64,000 bases of DNA, from the NCBI GenBank assembly GCA_028571685.1, contig CM053164.1:36072501-36136500 (forward strand). Reading direction: 5' to 3'. Origin of the DNA: Heterohyrax brucei (taxonomy: Eukaryota; Chordata; Mammalia; Hyracoidea; Procaviidae). Shown piece after piece: positions 52,890-64,000 of the stretch (position 1 is the stretch's first letter; each line of letters begins with the position of its first letter). The notes below the pieces were generated by a model that ran no database searches, was not told where the DNA came from, and saw nothing but the letters and a program-made list of their open reading frames with translations. The position numbers were made by a program, and so were the translations under genes.

Positions 52890-53640
52890 TATCTTAATCT
52901 CTGCCCAGATCCCTGTCTTCAATCAATTCTTAGAACCTCCACATCCTTAAACACTGGCAAAACTCAACTATCCTTCTCCTATCACTAAACCTTCTCAGTT
53001 CTAACCTGCTTAATGGAATCAACAGCCTCATGGCACCTAGGAGAGAAACCTGGAAGTTACCCTGAACTCATTTTTTGGTCTCTCAATTCCCATACCATAT
53101 CAGTGAGGAAGTTCTATCGATTTTACTTCCTTAACATGTCCATTCCTGCCTTTCTGGCACCTCTGTTGCTGCCTAACTTCAGGCTTTCATCATCTCTTAT
53201 CAGAATTATTGCAACAGATTTTTAGCTGTTTCCAGTTTCTGCCCTTGCTTTTAAAAACACACATCTGATTGACATTTCTGTGCTTAAAATTCCTTCAGCA
53301 CTTTCCAAATGTCCTCAAAAATACAGCTCCAAACTTCTCAGAAAGGTCCATAAAGTCCTCTTTTATCTAGTCTGGGCATCATGTCTGTCTCATCTCCTGT
53401 CATTTCATGCGTGGTCAGTCCCCTTATGCTCCAGCTATACTCAGTTATTTGCTTTTCAAAAGCTTCATGTCTTCCCCCTCCTCTGAAGAAGCTTCCTCAC
53501 ATAATCTACATACTTTGTGCAATCCCTTTTCAAGGGGCAGCACCAGCATCTCCTTTGTGAGACATTCTGACCCTCTAAGGCCATGTTGCAGCTGCTTCTT
53601 ACCTGTAACTCAGTTCCATTCAACAAGTATTTACTAAATG
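52890..53640 (+). repeat. L2-like ancient LINE relic
   Basis: TCAGAATTATTGCAACAG, CTTAAAATTCCTTCAGCAC and AAAGTCCTCTTTTATC, an extended version of the L2-like pattern. Confidence 0.45.
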
Positions 53641-53654
53641 TTGTCTATATGACA

Positions 53655-53865
53655 GGAGACATGGTGGCACTGTGGTCAAAGCACTCAGCTGCTACCTGAA
53701 AGGCCAGCAGTTCAAATCTACCAGCTGTTCTGAGGGAGAAAGATGTGATAGTCTGCTTCCATAAAGAATACAGAATTGGAAATCCTGCAAGGGCGGTTCT
53801 ACCTTGTTTTATAGGGTTACTGGTGTGTCAAAATAGACTCAGTAGTGGTGAGCTTTGGTTTTCCT
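53655..53865 (+). mobile_element. AfroSINE copy
   Basis: GACATGGTGGCACTGTGGTC, CAGCAGTTCAAATCTACC, the TCCATAAAGAATACAG segment and a tail AAATAGACTCAGTAGTGGTG. Confidence 0.92.
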
Positions 53866-54805
53866 GTGTGGCAGATGGTGAGGTCAAAGTGATAAGTTAG
53901 ACATATTCATCTTAGTGGGAAATATAAGTCCACAGCTAAATAGTTGCTATCACAGGGAGTTAAGTGCAAATGAAGGGGTACTGAGCTGCATCCAAGCCTG
54001 AAGTGTGAGACATGGCAAAGCTGTTTAGGGAAGAAAGACCTAAGAACTGAGTCTTAAAGAAGGGAAATCTAGGGTTGGACTAAGATGGTGGAGTAGCCAC
54101 TGGTATGTTCTGATCCCTCTAACAACAAAGCACCAGAGAAACAACAGAACAGATTATATAGCTCATTTCAGGAGCCCTGAATATTAGGCAGAAAGCTGAG
54201 AGAGCAGATTGGGTGACAGGGAGGAGAGAGCAGGCCCAGAAGCAACTACTTGGGGCATATTTAAATCTATATCCAGCAGATGGACCTGCTTCTGCCAGCA
54301 AAGTGGATCCATGGCACTGAGGTAGCAGGTGGCTGAGCAGAGCAGAAGCACTATGAGTTGAACATGTCGTTTTAAGCAGGGAAACTGAACTTTGACAGCT
54401 GCACTTACAGAACCCCAGGGGATGGTCACCTGAGCATCATAAGCTAAGTGCTTGTGAACTCTTGAGGATTCAAAATCTTTCCTATGTGCTGGTTTTTCTC
54501 CCTTTACCCAGCACTTCCCCCACCCTTCTCTGTGCTGCACCAGGTGCTAAACTCTGATACAGTACCTGGGCTGGAAGTAGGACATGTTACGCACATGCCC
54601 TGAGGTATTCTCCTGTACTTGGAGAGGAAACAAAGGAAGGGAAAGAGAAAAAGGCTCTGCCAACTCTCTAGAGCCAGCAACTCTCTCTATCTTTCTCAGT
54701 GCACTCACAGCTCTATCCAGACAAGACATTGGAATATTTAAGACTCCAATAATCAGTCTAGCTCAAACAACCAGAATAGTTGGACATGTCAAAAACTAAA
54801 TTTTA

Positions 54806-54842
54806 TACATACATATATACACACACACACACATATATATAT
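54806..54842 (+). repeat. (AT)/(AC)n simple repeat within the older L1
   Basis: ATACATACATATATAC, then ACACACACACACAC and ATATATATATG. Confidence 0.9.
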
Positions 54843-56052
54843 GTTAGAACACAATAATCAAACAAATAAATAAAACAAATTTCTGAAGGCATGGAGACAG
54901 CAATCAATTTCTAATCGTTTAAACAAGTAGACCACCATGACTTCAGAAAGCTCCCAAAACAATCAAAAAATTTTCCAGATGAAGAAGACTTCTTGCAATT
55001 ATCAGAGACAGAATATAAGAGTAATGTTTAGAGCTCTTCAAGACATCAGAAAGGATACTTAGCAAAGTGCGGCACAGTATAATGAAAAATTGAACAGGCT
55101 GCAAGAAATACTTGACAGTGACCTGAAATTTAGCAGATTAACAATAAAATTTCAGAATTAGACAATTCAATACAAACTCAAAGGAGCATCACTGAGGCAA
55201 TAAAGTACAGAATGAGTGAGATTGAAGATAAAGCAACTGATACCAGCATGTAGGAGGAAAAATCAGATAAAAGAATTTTTTAAAATGAAGAGTCATTAAG
55301 AGTTATGTGAGACTCTATCAAGAGGAATAATTTTCAAGTGATTGGACTGCCAGATCCAAGGGGGGTTAACAAGGGGGAGGATAACAGAAAATACAGAGAG
55401 AATTGTTGAGATATGTTGACATAAAACTTCCCTGATACCATGAAAGATCAGAAGATAACCATCCAAGATGAGCATCAAACTCTACACAAGGTAGATCCCA
55501 AAAGAAAGACATCAAAATGTGTTATCATCAAACTTACCAAAACTAGGGATACAGTGATGCATTTAAAAGTAACTAAGCTTAGACAAAAAATGACATACAA
55601 AGGAGAGTCATTAAGACTAAGCTCAGATTATTCAGCAGAAACCATAGTTGCAAGAAGGCAATGGGATCACATGTACAAAGCCTTGAAGAAAAAATATCAC
55701 CAAACAAGAATAAATCCAGCAAAGTTGTCTCTCAAATATCACGGCAAAATTAGGACATTCCCAGATAAACAGAAGTTTACAAAATTTTAAAAAACCAAGT
55801 CAGCATCCAGATATCAACATAGATAGGAAATCCATGGAAATAAAGCTAAAACACTAAAAATAGGGAAACAGATCTCAGTATGTAACTGATGACAACATTA
55901 TACCAAAAGAGGGAAAAATTAATGTATTCACAGATTTTTCAGGTGGAGAGGTAGTCAAGGTGCTACAAAGTAATGAAAGCCTGGTTTCAACTCAGAATAT
56001 TAAGGGTAAATGTTTATGTAACCACAAAGGAAATTAACAATCCTACACATCA

Positions 56053-56988
56053 AGCACAGTTTTGCAAACAGAACAAGCAGACATTGCATGGTTCAAAGTC
56101 AGGAAAGGTGTGTGTCAGGGCTGTATCCTTTCACCATACCTGTTCAATCTGTATGCCAAGCAAATAATCCAAGGAACTAGGCTATATGAAGAAGAATAAG
56201 ACATCAGAATTGGAGGTCGACTCATCAACAACCTATGTAAGCAGATGACACAACCTTGCTTGATGGAAGTGAAGAGGATTTTGAACACTTACTGATGAAG
56301 ATCACAGCTTTCAGTATAGATTGCATTTCAATATCAAGAAAACAAAAATCTTCCCAACTGGACCAGTAAGCAACACTGTTATAAATGGAGAAAAAATCAA
56401 GGCTGTTAGTTTTATTTGGTTCATTTTACAATGCCCATAGAAGTGGCAGTCAAGAAATCAAAAGTCACATTGCATTGGGAAAATCTGCTACAAATGACCT
56501 CTTTGAAGTATTGAAAAGTAAAGATGTCACCTTGAAGACTAAGATGTACCTGACCTAAGCCATGGTGTTTTCAATTACATCATGTGCATGCAAAAGCTGG
56601 ACAATGACTAAGGAAGACAGAAAAAGAACTGATGCCTTTGAACTGTGGTGTTAGAGAATAATATTGAATGTACCATGGACTGCCAAAAGAACAAACAGAT
56701 CTGTTTTGGAAGAACTACAGCCAGAGTGCTCCTTGGAAGCAAAGATGGCAAGACTGTATCTTACATACTTTGGACATGTTGTCAGAAGGGATCAGTCCCT
56801 GGAGAAGAACATCATGCTTGATAGAATTGAGGGTCAGTAAAAAAGAAGAAGACCCTTAACAAGATGGATTGACACCATGGCTGCAATGATGGGCTTAAGC
56901 ATAAGAATGACTGTGGACATGACTTAAGACTGGGCAGTGTTTTGTTCTGTTGTGCATAGGGTCACTGTGAGTCAAAACCAACAACAAT
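56053..56988 (+). mobile_element. RTE 3' fragment inserted in the older L1
   Basis: It starts within the RT (QGCILSPYLFNLY-like codons, frame shifted), includes the NNL..ADDTT region near 56228-56255 with a base lost, and ends CATAGGGTCACTGTGAGTC, the tail shared with AfroSINEs. Flanking CACATCAA at about 56047-56054 and 56991-56998 looks like a target duplication. Confidence 0.82.
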
Positions 56989-57238
56989 GCACATCAAAAT
57001 AAGAAACAAAATCAAGAAGTCTCAGCAAATATAAAACCAACAACAATGAAAAGGATGAAAAGAAAACCCATAAAGGAAAATGACTCAGCACAGGAAATTA
57101 AGTGGAAGAAGTTGTCAAGAAAACAACAAAAAAAAGCACCAAAATGACAGCACAAAATTCATAACCATCAATAATTACATTGAAAGTAAATGGGTTAAAT
57201 ACACCAATAAACAGATGAAAAGTAGCAGAATGGATAAA

Positions 57239-57257
57239 AAAAAAAAAAAAAAAAAAG
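57239..57257 (+). repeat. Poly(A) tract within the older L1
   Basis: An A-run in the ORF2 remnant, extending an A-rich L1 region. Confidence 0.9.
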
Positions 57258-57349
57258 CATGATTTATCTATATGGTACTTACAAGAGACACATTTAAACT
57301 TGAAGATACAAACAAACTGAAAATCAAAGGTGTAAAAATATGTACCAAG

Positions 57350-57866
57350 TGTCATGGATTGAATTATGTCCCCCCCCCCAAAAATACATGTAGTAATTTG
57401 ACTAGGCCAAGATTCCTTGTATTCTGTGATTGTCCTCCACTCTGTGACTTTCCTATGCTGTATGTTGGGGGGCTAGGGTGGGACTGTAAATCCCTTCATA
57501 AGATCACCTCCTTATTCCACTGTAAAGGGAATTTCCCTGGAGTATGACTTGTACCACCCTTTATCCTTTCATCCTACAAGATATAAAAGGAAAGAGAAGC
57601 CAGCAGAGAATTGGGAATGTCACACCATCAAGAAAGCAGCACCGGGAATAAAGTACATCCTTCAGACCTCAGATTCCTACTCCCTGACCAAAGACTGATG
57701 CAACACAAGCACATTCCTCCAGAGCAAACAGAGGGAAAACCATCCCCTGGAGAGGACACCCTGAATTCAGACTTGTAGCCTATCAGACTGTGTAAAAATA
57801 AACTTTCCTTTGTTAAAGCCATCCACTCTGGTATTTCTGTTTCAGCAGCACTAGATGACTAACACA
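57350..57866 (+). mobile_element. Solo LTR inserted in the older L1
   Basis: TGTCATGGATTGAATTATG ... GATGACTAACACA, 517 bp, flanked by the exact 5-bp duplication CCAAG (57345-57349, 57867-57871). The younger L1 keeps the uninterrupted site (ATACCAAGCTAACAAC at 61597), confirming the insertion point. It contains AATAAA at about 57797. Confidence 0.92.
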
Positions 57867-58466
57867 CCAAGCTATGACTCTCAAAAAAAAGTAGGAGTGG
57901 CAATATTAATTTCAGACAAAACAGACATTAAAGTAAAATGGCAGCAGAGTGGACACGGAAGGTCCTATATATTGTTTGAAGGGTCGGTACATCAGGAGGA
58001 CATAAGCATATTAAATATTTATGCACTCAGTGACAGAGTCTCTAACATCAAATGAGCTCTAACACCATTTAAGAGGGAGATAGACAGCTCCACAATAATA
58101 GTAGGAGACTTCAACACACCACTTTCAGTGATGGACAGAACATCCAGAAAGAAGCTCAGTAAAGACACGAAAGATCTAAACTCCACAATCAACCAACTGG
58201 ACCTCAAAGACACATACAGAATACTCCACCCCAAAACAGACCAGCATACATTCTTTTCCAGTGCACGTGGAACATTCTCCAGAATAGACCACATATTAGC
58301 CCATAAAGTCTTAACAAAATCCAAAGCATTGAAATACTGCAAAGCATCTTCTCAGACCATAAAACTATAAAAGTTGACATCAATAGCAGAAAAGAGCAAA
58401 GGTAAAAAACTCAAACACACAAAAACTAAACAGAACTTTGCTCAAGAACTTCTGGACTGGAGGCAG

Positions 58467-58480
58467 GGCCAAGATGGCGG
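58467..58480 (+). promoter_or_regulatory. YY1-type motif at the L1 5' end
   Basis: GGCCAAGATGGCGG matches the YY1 core (AAGATGGCGG). A YY1 site at this place in primate L1 positions transcription start; a similar role here is an inference. Confidence 0.55.
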
Positions 58481-58689
58481 ACTAGTCACATGTCTCCTCA
58501 ATTCCCTCTGAGAAAGAAGGCCTAGAAAAATAACTGAATGGAGCAGTGTGGACATTCTGAGAGCCCCAAGATCAGATATACGGTTATGAGACTGGACTGA
58601 GCAATAAGAAGGAATAAACTACCTCTGTCAGAGGCAAGACAGTGGCATGGTGAGTCCCACTTCTGCTGGTGCAGTGGCTGAGAGGATTA

Positions 58690-60000
58690 CAGGTATGGAT
58701 GCCTTCTTTGTTAAACAGGAGGCTGGGACTGGGACTGCTTTGCTTGAGAGCCTGGCACAGGATGGCTACTATAGTGAGCTGCAGTGCCTAAGTAAACAGC
58801 ATATCCTGCAGCAGAGAGGTTGTGCTTGGGACAGTCACATTTAGAGAATCCAGTAGCAGCTGGTGACTGAGGGTGCCAATGCCCCTCTCCTGTCTCATTT
58901 TTGAGCTGCACCATAGATACTGCTGACTCACTGTAGGAGAGGTGGAGAGGCACAGTCAGCCATGCCTGAGGACTCACCTGGGCCTAACTCCCACACTAAG
59001 CAACAGTGCCTATCTGGACAGTGCTTCTCCCAGCAGAAAAACAGTTTTTAAGACAATCACACCTACAGAATGTAGCAGCAGCTGGTGTCCTAATATGGCA
59101 GTTCCCTAATCCCTCCCTTCTTTGAGCCACATCATAGAGTCTGCTGATGGATCCCAAGAGACTCCATAAGTATGGCACCATCTTTGTTAGCCAGGTGGTA
59201 GAGCCTGCCACCCTGAGGGTCTGGCTGCTATCAGCTGCCACTGGTCAACACCTCTCTCAGCAGAGAAGCAGTTGTTAAAATAAGCACATCTAGAGAATGC
59301 AGTAATGACTGGAGGCCAAGTGTGGCAGCACCATTTCCATCTTCCTTCACTGAGCCACATCACACCATCTGCTGATGACACCAAAGAGCCTGCTACCCCT
59401 GAAGCCCCAGCTACTATCGACTGCCACTGGTCAATGCTTCTCTCAGTACAAAAGCAGTTTTAAAGATAAGTGCATCTAGAGAACACAGTAGTCACTGGCA
59501 ACCAAGTGTGACAGTGCCATTTCCACCTCCCTTCAGTAAGCCACATCGTAGCATCTGCTGATGGCCCCTGAGAGACTACATAAGTAAGGTACCATCTTTG
59601 CCAGCCAGGAGGCAAAGCCTGCCACCCCTAATGACCTGGCTGCTTTGGGCTGCAGCTGGACAGCACCACTCTCAGCAAAACAGCAGTTTTTAAGATAAGC
59701 AGATCTAGAGAATGCAGCAGTCCCTGGCAGTCGAGTGTGGAGGCATGCTTTTCTCCTCCCTTCTCTGAGTTATGCCATGGTCTTGCCTGACGTGATGCCA
59801 GAGAGTCGGAACAAGTAGGTCTCCATCTTTATCATCCAGGAGGTGGGACCTGACACCCCTGAGGACCCAGCTGCACCAGCCACCAAGCCAAACAGCATGA
59901 CAGGGCTTGACAGCATCTCTCTTACCAGAGAGGCTGTACATAAGTCAGCTGCACCTAGAGAAAACAGCAGCAGTTGGCAGCCAAGTCTAGCAGTGCCCTT
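58690..60000 (+). repeat. Tandem units of about 220-250 bp in the L1 5' UTR
   Basis: A recurring core TCTAGAGAATGCAGCAG (or close variant) occurs at about 58841, 59061, 59291, 59477, 59706 and 59956. Between cores, the order CCACATCATAGCATCTGCTG, CACCATCTTTG, CAGCCAGGAGG, GCCTGCCACCCCTGA and CAGAGAAGCAGTTTTTAAGA repeats. Spacing is 220, 230, 186, 229 and 250; the short unit lacks the CACCATCTTTG segment. The first unit is the most divergent. Confidence 0.82.
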
Positions 60001-63000
60001 ATTCCATTCATAGAACATCACCACAGCTTTCACTGGTGCAACATAAGAGAAGCTGAACAGCTTTTTGATAGTGCGAAGACAACAATCAATATCTAACCAT
60101 TTAAAGAAGCAGACTATCATAGCTACAAAAAAACTCCCAAAATAAAGAATAAAAAAACTTCGCAGATCAAAGAGCTTTCCTGAAATTATAAGAGGCAGAA
60201 TACAAAAAGAATTATGTATAGAACTATTCTAGAGATTAAACAAAGTGCAGCAGAACAAAATGAAAAATTAAGTAAGCTATATGAACTGCTGGAATATCAA
60301 TGATCTGAAAGTCAGTGGATCAATAATAAAATTACAGAGTTAGATAACTCAATGCAAAGCCCAAAGAGCAGAATTGAAAAAATGGAATACAGAATTAGTG
60401 AGACACCAGCATTTATGAGGAGAAATCAGATAAAAGAAACAAGAAAAATTAAGAAGCATGTGGAACTCAAGCAAGAAGAATAATCTACAAATAATTGGAA
60501 TTCCTGAACGGAGAGGAACAGCAGAAAATACAGAGAGAATTGGTGAAGAGTTGCTGACAGAAAACTTCCCTGACATCATTAAAGAAGAAAACATAGATAT
60601 TCAAGATGCTTATCAAACACTACAAAAGGCAGACCCCCCAAAAGAAAGACAACAAGACATATTACAAGCAAGTTTAATAAAATGAAACATAAAGAGATGT
60701 TCTTAAAAGCAGCTAGGCTTAAACAAAAACTACCATAAAAGGAAGCCTGGTAGGCTTTCCTCTGACTTCTCAGTAGGAGAAGTTGGCAAAAAGAGAGTGT
60801 GATGACACATACAAAGCCTTGAAGGAGAAAAACTTCTAGCCAAGAATTATATATCCTGCAAAACTGTCTCTCAAATATGACAGTGAAATTAAGACATTCC
60901 CAAATAAACAGAAACTCAGAGACTTTGCAAAAACCAACAAACTACAAGAAATACTGCAAGAAACTCTTCATTTAGACAATCAGTGACATCAGATGCATAC
61001 TCAACAATGCAATGGAAGACACAGCATCCAGAGTCCTACTCAGTTAAGGAAGTCACAAAGCTCAATCAAAGCTAAAATACTAAAAGTAGGGAGCCAGAGA
61101 TCTTAATATGTAAACTATGACATCATCACACTGTAAAGAGATATATTACAGTATTTATAGCCTTTCCAGATGGAGAGGAAATTAAGGAGATATACTGGTT
61201 TAAACTTAGAACATTAATGAAGATCAAAAGAGTAATTGCAAAGCAAACTAACGATGCTACATATAAAACCAAAAAACAATACAGGAGTCTCAACAGACAC
61301 AAAACCAACATTGAAAAGGATGAAAAGAAAACCCATAAGAAAAATGACCCAGAAGAGAATACTTAGTGGAACAAATAAAACATCAACAACACAAAAATAA
61401 AGGCATCAAAATGATAGCACTAAACACATATCTATCAATAATTACACTGCATGTAATGGATTGAATGCTCTAATAAAGAAGCAGAGAAGACCAGGTTAGA
61501 TCAAAAAACACAATCTGTCTGTAAGCTGCTTACAAGAAACAAAGCTGAAACTCAAAGATACGAACAAACAGAAAATCAAAGAATGAAAAAATATATACCA
61601 AGCTAACAACATGCAAAGAAGAGCAAGAGTGACAATACTAATCTCAGATAAAATAGACTCTAATGTAAAATTAACCATCATGGACAAGGTTCAATACATA
61701 AGCAGGATATAACAACACTAAATATTTATGTACCCAATACAAGAACATCTAAATACATCAAACAAACGCTGGCAACATTGAAAAATGAGATAGATCTCTC
61801 CACAATAATAGTAGGACACTTCAACACTCCACTTTCAGTAATGGACAGATCATCCAGAAAAAAACCTTAATACAGATAGAGAAGATCTGAGTGCAACAAT
61901 CAACCAACTAGACCTCGTTGACATATACAGGACTTTTTACCCAACAACAGATAAGTGCACCTTCCTTTCTAATGTACATGGAACATTCTTCAAAATAGAC
62001 CACATATTAGATCATAAAACAAGTCTCAACAAAATCCAAACCATTGAAACATTGCAAAGCATCATCTTGGATCACAAAGCCATAAAAATTTAAATCAATA
62101 GCAGGAAAAACATGGGTAGAAATTTGAGGTCATGGAAACTAAATAGTATCTTGTTCAAAAATACATGGGTTACAGAAGAAATCAAAGATACAATAAAGAA
62201 ATTCATGGAACCAAATAAGAATGAAAACACATCCTACCAGAACCTATGAGACAAACCACAAGCAGTGGTCAGAGGTCTATTTATCTCAATAAATGCATAC
62301 ATCCCGAAAGAAAAGAAAGGGCCCAAATCAAAGAATTAACCCTACAACTTGGACAAGTAGAAGACCAACAATAACAACAAAAAAAAAACTCCTCAAGAAC
62401 CAGAAGAAAACAAATAATAAAAATAAAAGCAGAACTAACTGAATTAGAGTATAGAAAAACAATTGAGTTAACATGACCAAAAGCTAGTTTTTTTCAAAGA
62501 TCAACAAAATCAATCAACCACTGGCCAAAATGACCAAAGAAAAACAGGAGAGGAAGCAAATAATTCAAATAAGAAATGAGGTGCATGATATCACAACTGA
62601 CCCAACTAAAATTCAAAGGATCATAACAGAATACTATGAAAAACTGTACTGTAATAAATTTGAAAACCTAGAGGAAATGGACACATTCTAGAAACATAAT
62701 ACATGCAAAACTAACACAAACAGAAGTAAAACTATAAACACAGCACAAAAGGACAGATTAAAAAAGTGATTTCAAAACTCCCGACTAAAAATGTACTGGC
62801 CCAGATGCCTTCATTGGAGAATTCAGCCAATCTTTTAGAGAAGAGTTAATATCACTATTACTAAAGCTATTTCACAACATAGAAAAAGATGGAATACCCC
62901 CAAATTCTTTCTATGAAGGCAGCAAAACCCGGATACTACAACTGCGTAAAGATAGCACAAAAAAGGAAAATTACAGACCAGTATCCCTTGTGAATTTAGA

Positions 63001-64000
63001 TGCAAAAATCCTCAACAAAACTCTAGCCAACAGAATTCAACAATGTATCAAAAAAAATAATTCATCATGACCAAATACGATTCATACCAGGGGTAAAGGG
63101 ATGGTACAACATTAGAAAAACAATTAATGTAGTCAACTACATAAATAAAATAAAAGGTAAGTATCACTTGATTTTATCAATCGATACAGAAAAGGAATTT
63201 GACAAAGTCACCCACTCATGTTTAAAAAAAAAAAAAAAAACTCTCAGAATTCTAAATGGAGAGAATCTGAAAGTTTTCCCCTTCAGAATGGGAAAAAGAA
63301 GGATGAGCACTGTCGTTGCTTTTATTCATCATTGTGCTAGAGGTTCTAGCCAGAGCATTCAGGCAAAATAAAGAAATAAAAGCCATTCAAATTGGCAAGG
63401 AAGTAAAATTATCTCTACTTTCAGATGATATAATATTATACACAGAAAACCCTAAAGAAACCACAAAATAACTATTGGAATGAATGGAAGAATTCAGCAA
63501 AGTATCAGGATATAAGATAAACATAAATAAATCGGTGGGATTCCTATACACCAACAAACAGAATGTCAAAGAGGAAATCATCAAATCAATACGATTTGCA
63601 ATAGCCCCCCAAAAGATAAAATCACCCATTGACATACTTAAGAACAAATCTAAACAGAAATACAAAAGACCTATACAAAGAAAATTACAAGACTCTACTG
63701 CAAGAAACCAAGAGATTTACATAAGTGGAGAAACCTACCTTGCTCATCGATAGGAAGACTTGACATCATGAAATTGTCTATTCTACCCAAAGCCAACTAT
63801 ACATATGATACATTCCTAATACAAATTCCAAAGGCATTTTTTAGAGATGGAGAAAAAAATTACCAACTTCACATGGAAAAGGAAGAAGCCCCACATAAGC
63901 AAAGCATTACTGAAGAAGAAGAACAAACTGGGAAACCTTGCATTCATTGACTTTAAAAACTATTACACTGCTACAGTATTCAAAATAGCCTGGCACTGGC

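Larger units (their letters stand above)
46770..54070. other. Intergenic DNA downstream of KLHL29
   Basis: No gene recognised. It contains two solo LTRs (48369, 50678), AfroSINEs (47393, 53655), MIR-like relics (about 49440-49520, 50285-50390, 51700-51835), an L2-like block (52890-53640) and (AC)n at about 52803. In other mammals the next gene in this direction is, as I recall, ATAD2B; none of its exons is seen. Confidence 0.7.
54071..58458 (+). mobile_element. Older L1 (5' UTR, ORF1 and start of ORF2), interrupted
   Basis: It starts at GGACTAAGATGGTGGAGTAG, an L1-type 5' end. The 5' UTR runs to about 54880, and ORF1 remnants cover about 54935-55790. The latter's C-terminal domain is legible at 55440-55790 (SSDYSAETIVARRQWDHMYK, NPAKLSLKYHGKIRTFPDKQ). 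ORF2 endonuclease remnants lie at 56990-58440 (AILISDKTDIKVK). An RTE fragment (56053-56988) and a solo LTR (57350-57866) interrupt it, and it stops where the younger L1 begins. There are stops in every frame. Confidence 0.82.
58459..64000 (+). mobile_element. Younger L1, full 5' end, runs off the window
   Basis: It begins GGAGGCAGGGCCAAGATGGC. The 5' UTR (58459 to about 60080) is tandemly repetitive. ORF1 remnants lie at about 60120-60990, with LQIIGIPERRGTAENTERIG at 60480 and YPAKLSLKYDSEIKTFPNKQ-like codons near 60850. ORF2 follows from about 61300: endonuclease region 61300-62150, then RT with SIDTEKEFDKV (63177) and [14 protein letters not shown] (about 63412). An A-run at 63223-63240 sits where fingers-to-palm sequence should be, and there are many stops, so it is inactive. 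Confidence 0.85.

Overview
This is mammalian genomic DNA, almost certainly afrotherian and most simply elephant-like. About two dozen copies of a roughly 200-bp SINE are present with a tRNA-type head (GGTGGCGCAGTGGTTAAG type) and a tail of the GTCACTATGAGTCAGAATTG type. This is the AfroSINE signature of elephants, manatees, hyraxes and relatives. RTE-class LINEs, L1s and a family of solo LTRs fill much of the remainder. There is no operon structure, CRISPR array or bacterial gene.

One protein-coding gene is present: the 3' two thirds of KLHL29 (kelch-like family member 29, also called KBTBD9) on the + strand. Nine coding exons (7908-8046, 17403-17605, 18802-19061, 23126-23324, 23467-23649, 23854-24034, 40618-40811, 41132-41276, 44587-44770) join in one continuous reading frame at AG/GT splice sites and encode 561 residues from the first Met in the window: BTB, then BACK, then six kelch blades, ending in ...KKYIQSG. 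The N-terminal part (about 310 residues by comparison with the usual protein length) lies upstream of the window. The 3' UTR runs to about 46765, with a poly(A) signal at 46738.

Layout: 1-7907 is upstream intron with SINEs and old repeats. 7908-24034 holds six exons, encoding the BTB, the BACK and the first two kelch blades. 24035-40617 is a 16.6-kb intron packed with nested transposons: an almost full-length RTE on the - strand (30484-36222) is broken by two L1 tails and by a mariner, and the mariner is itself broken by another L1 tail and carries an internal inverted duplication. 40618-46765 holds the last three exons and the 3' UTR. 46770-64000 is intergenic; its second half is two stacked L1 elements. 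The older one (from 54071) is itself interrupted by an RTE fragment and a solo LTR. The younger one (from 58459, running off the end) has a 5' UTR built from about six tandem units of roughly 220-250 bp.

The KLHL29 annotation is solid. The most unusual signals are the L1 with a monomer-type 5' UTR, the rearranged (fold-back) mariner copies, a tRNA-Gly-headed SINE with an RTE-like tail, an internally deleted RTE, and two CTCF-like motifs beside KLHL29 exons. No undescribed protein system was found. Repeat family names come from memory of family features, and edges of old copies are approximate.
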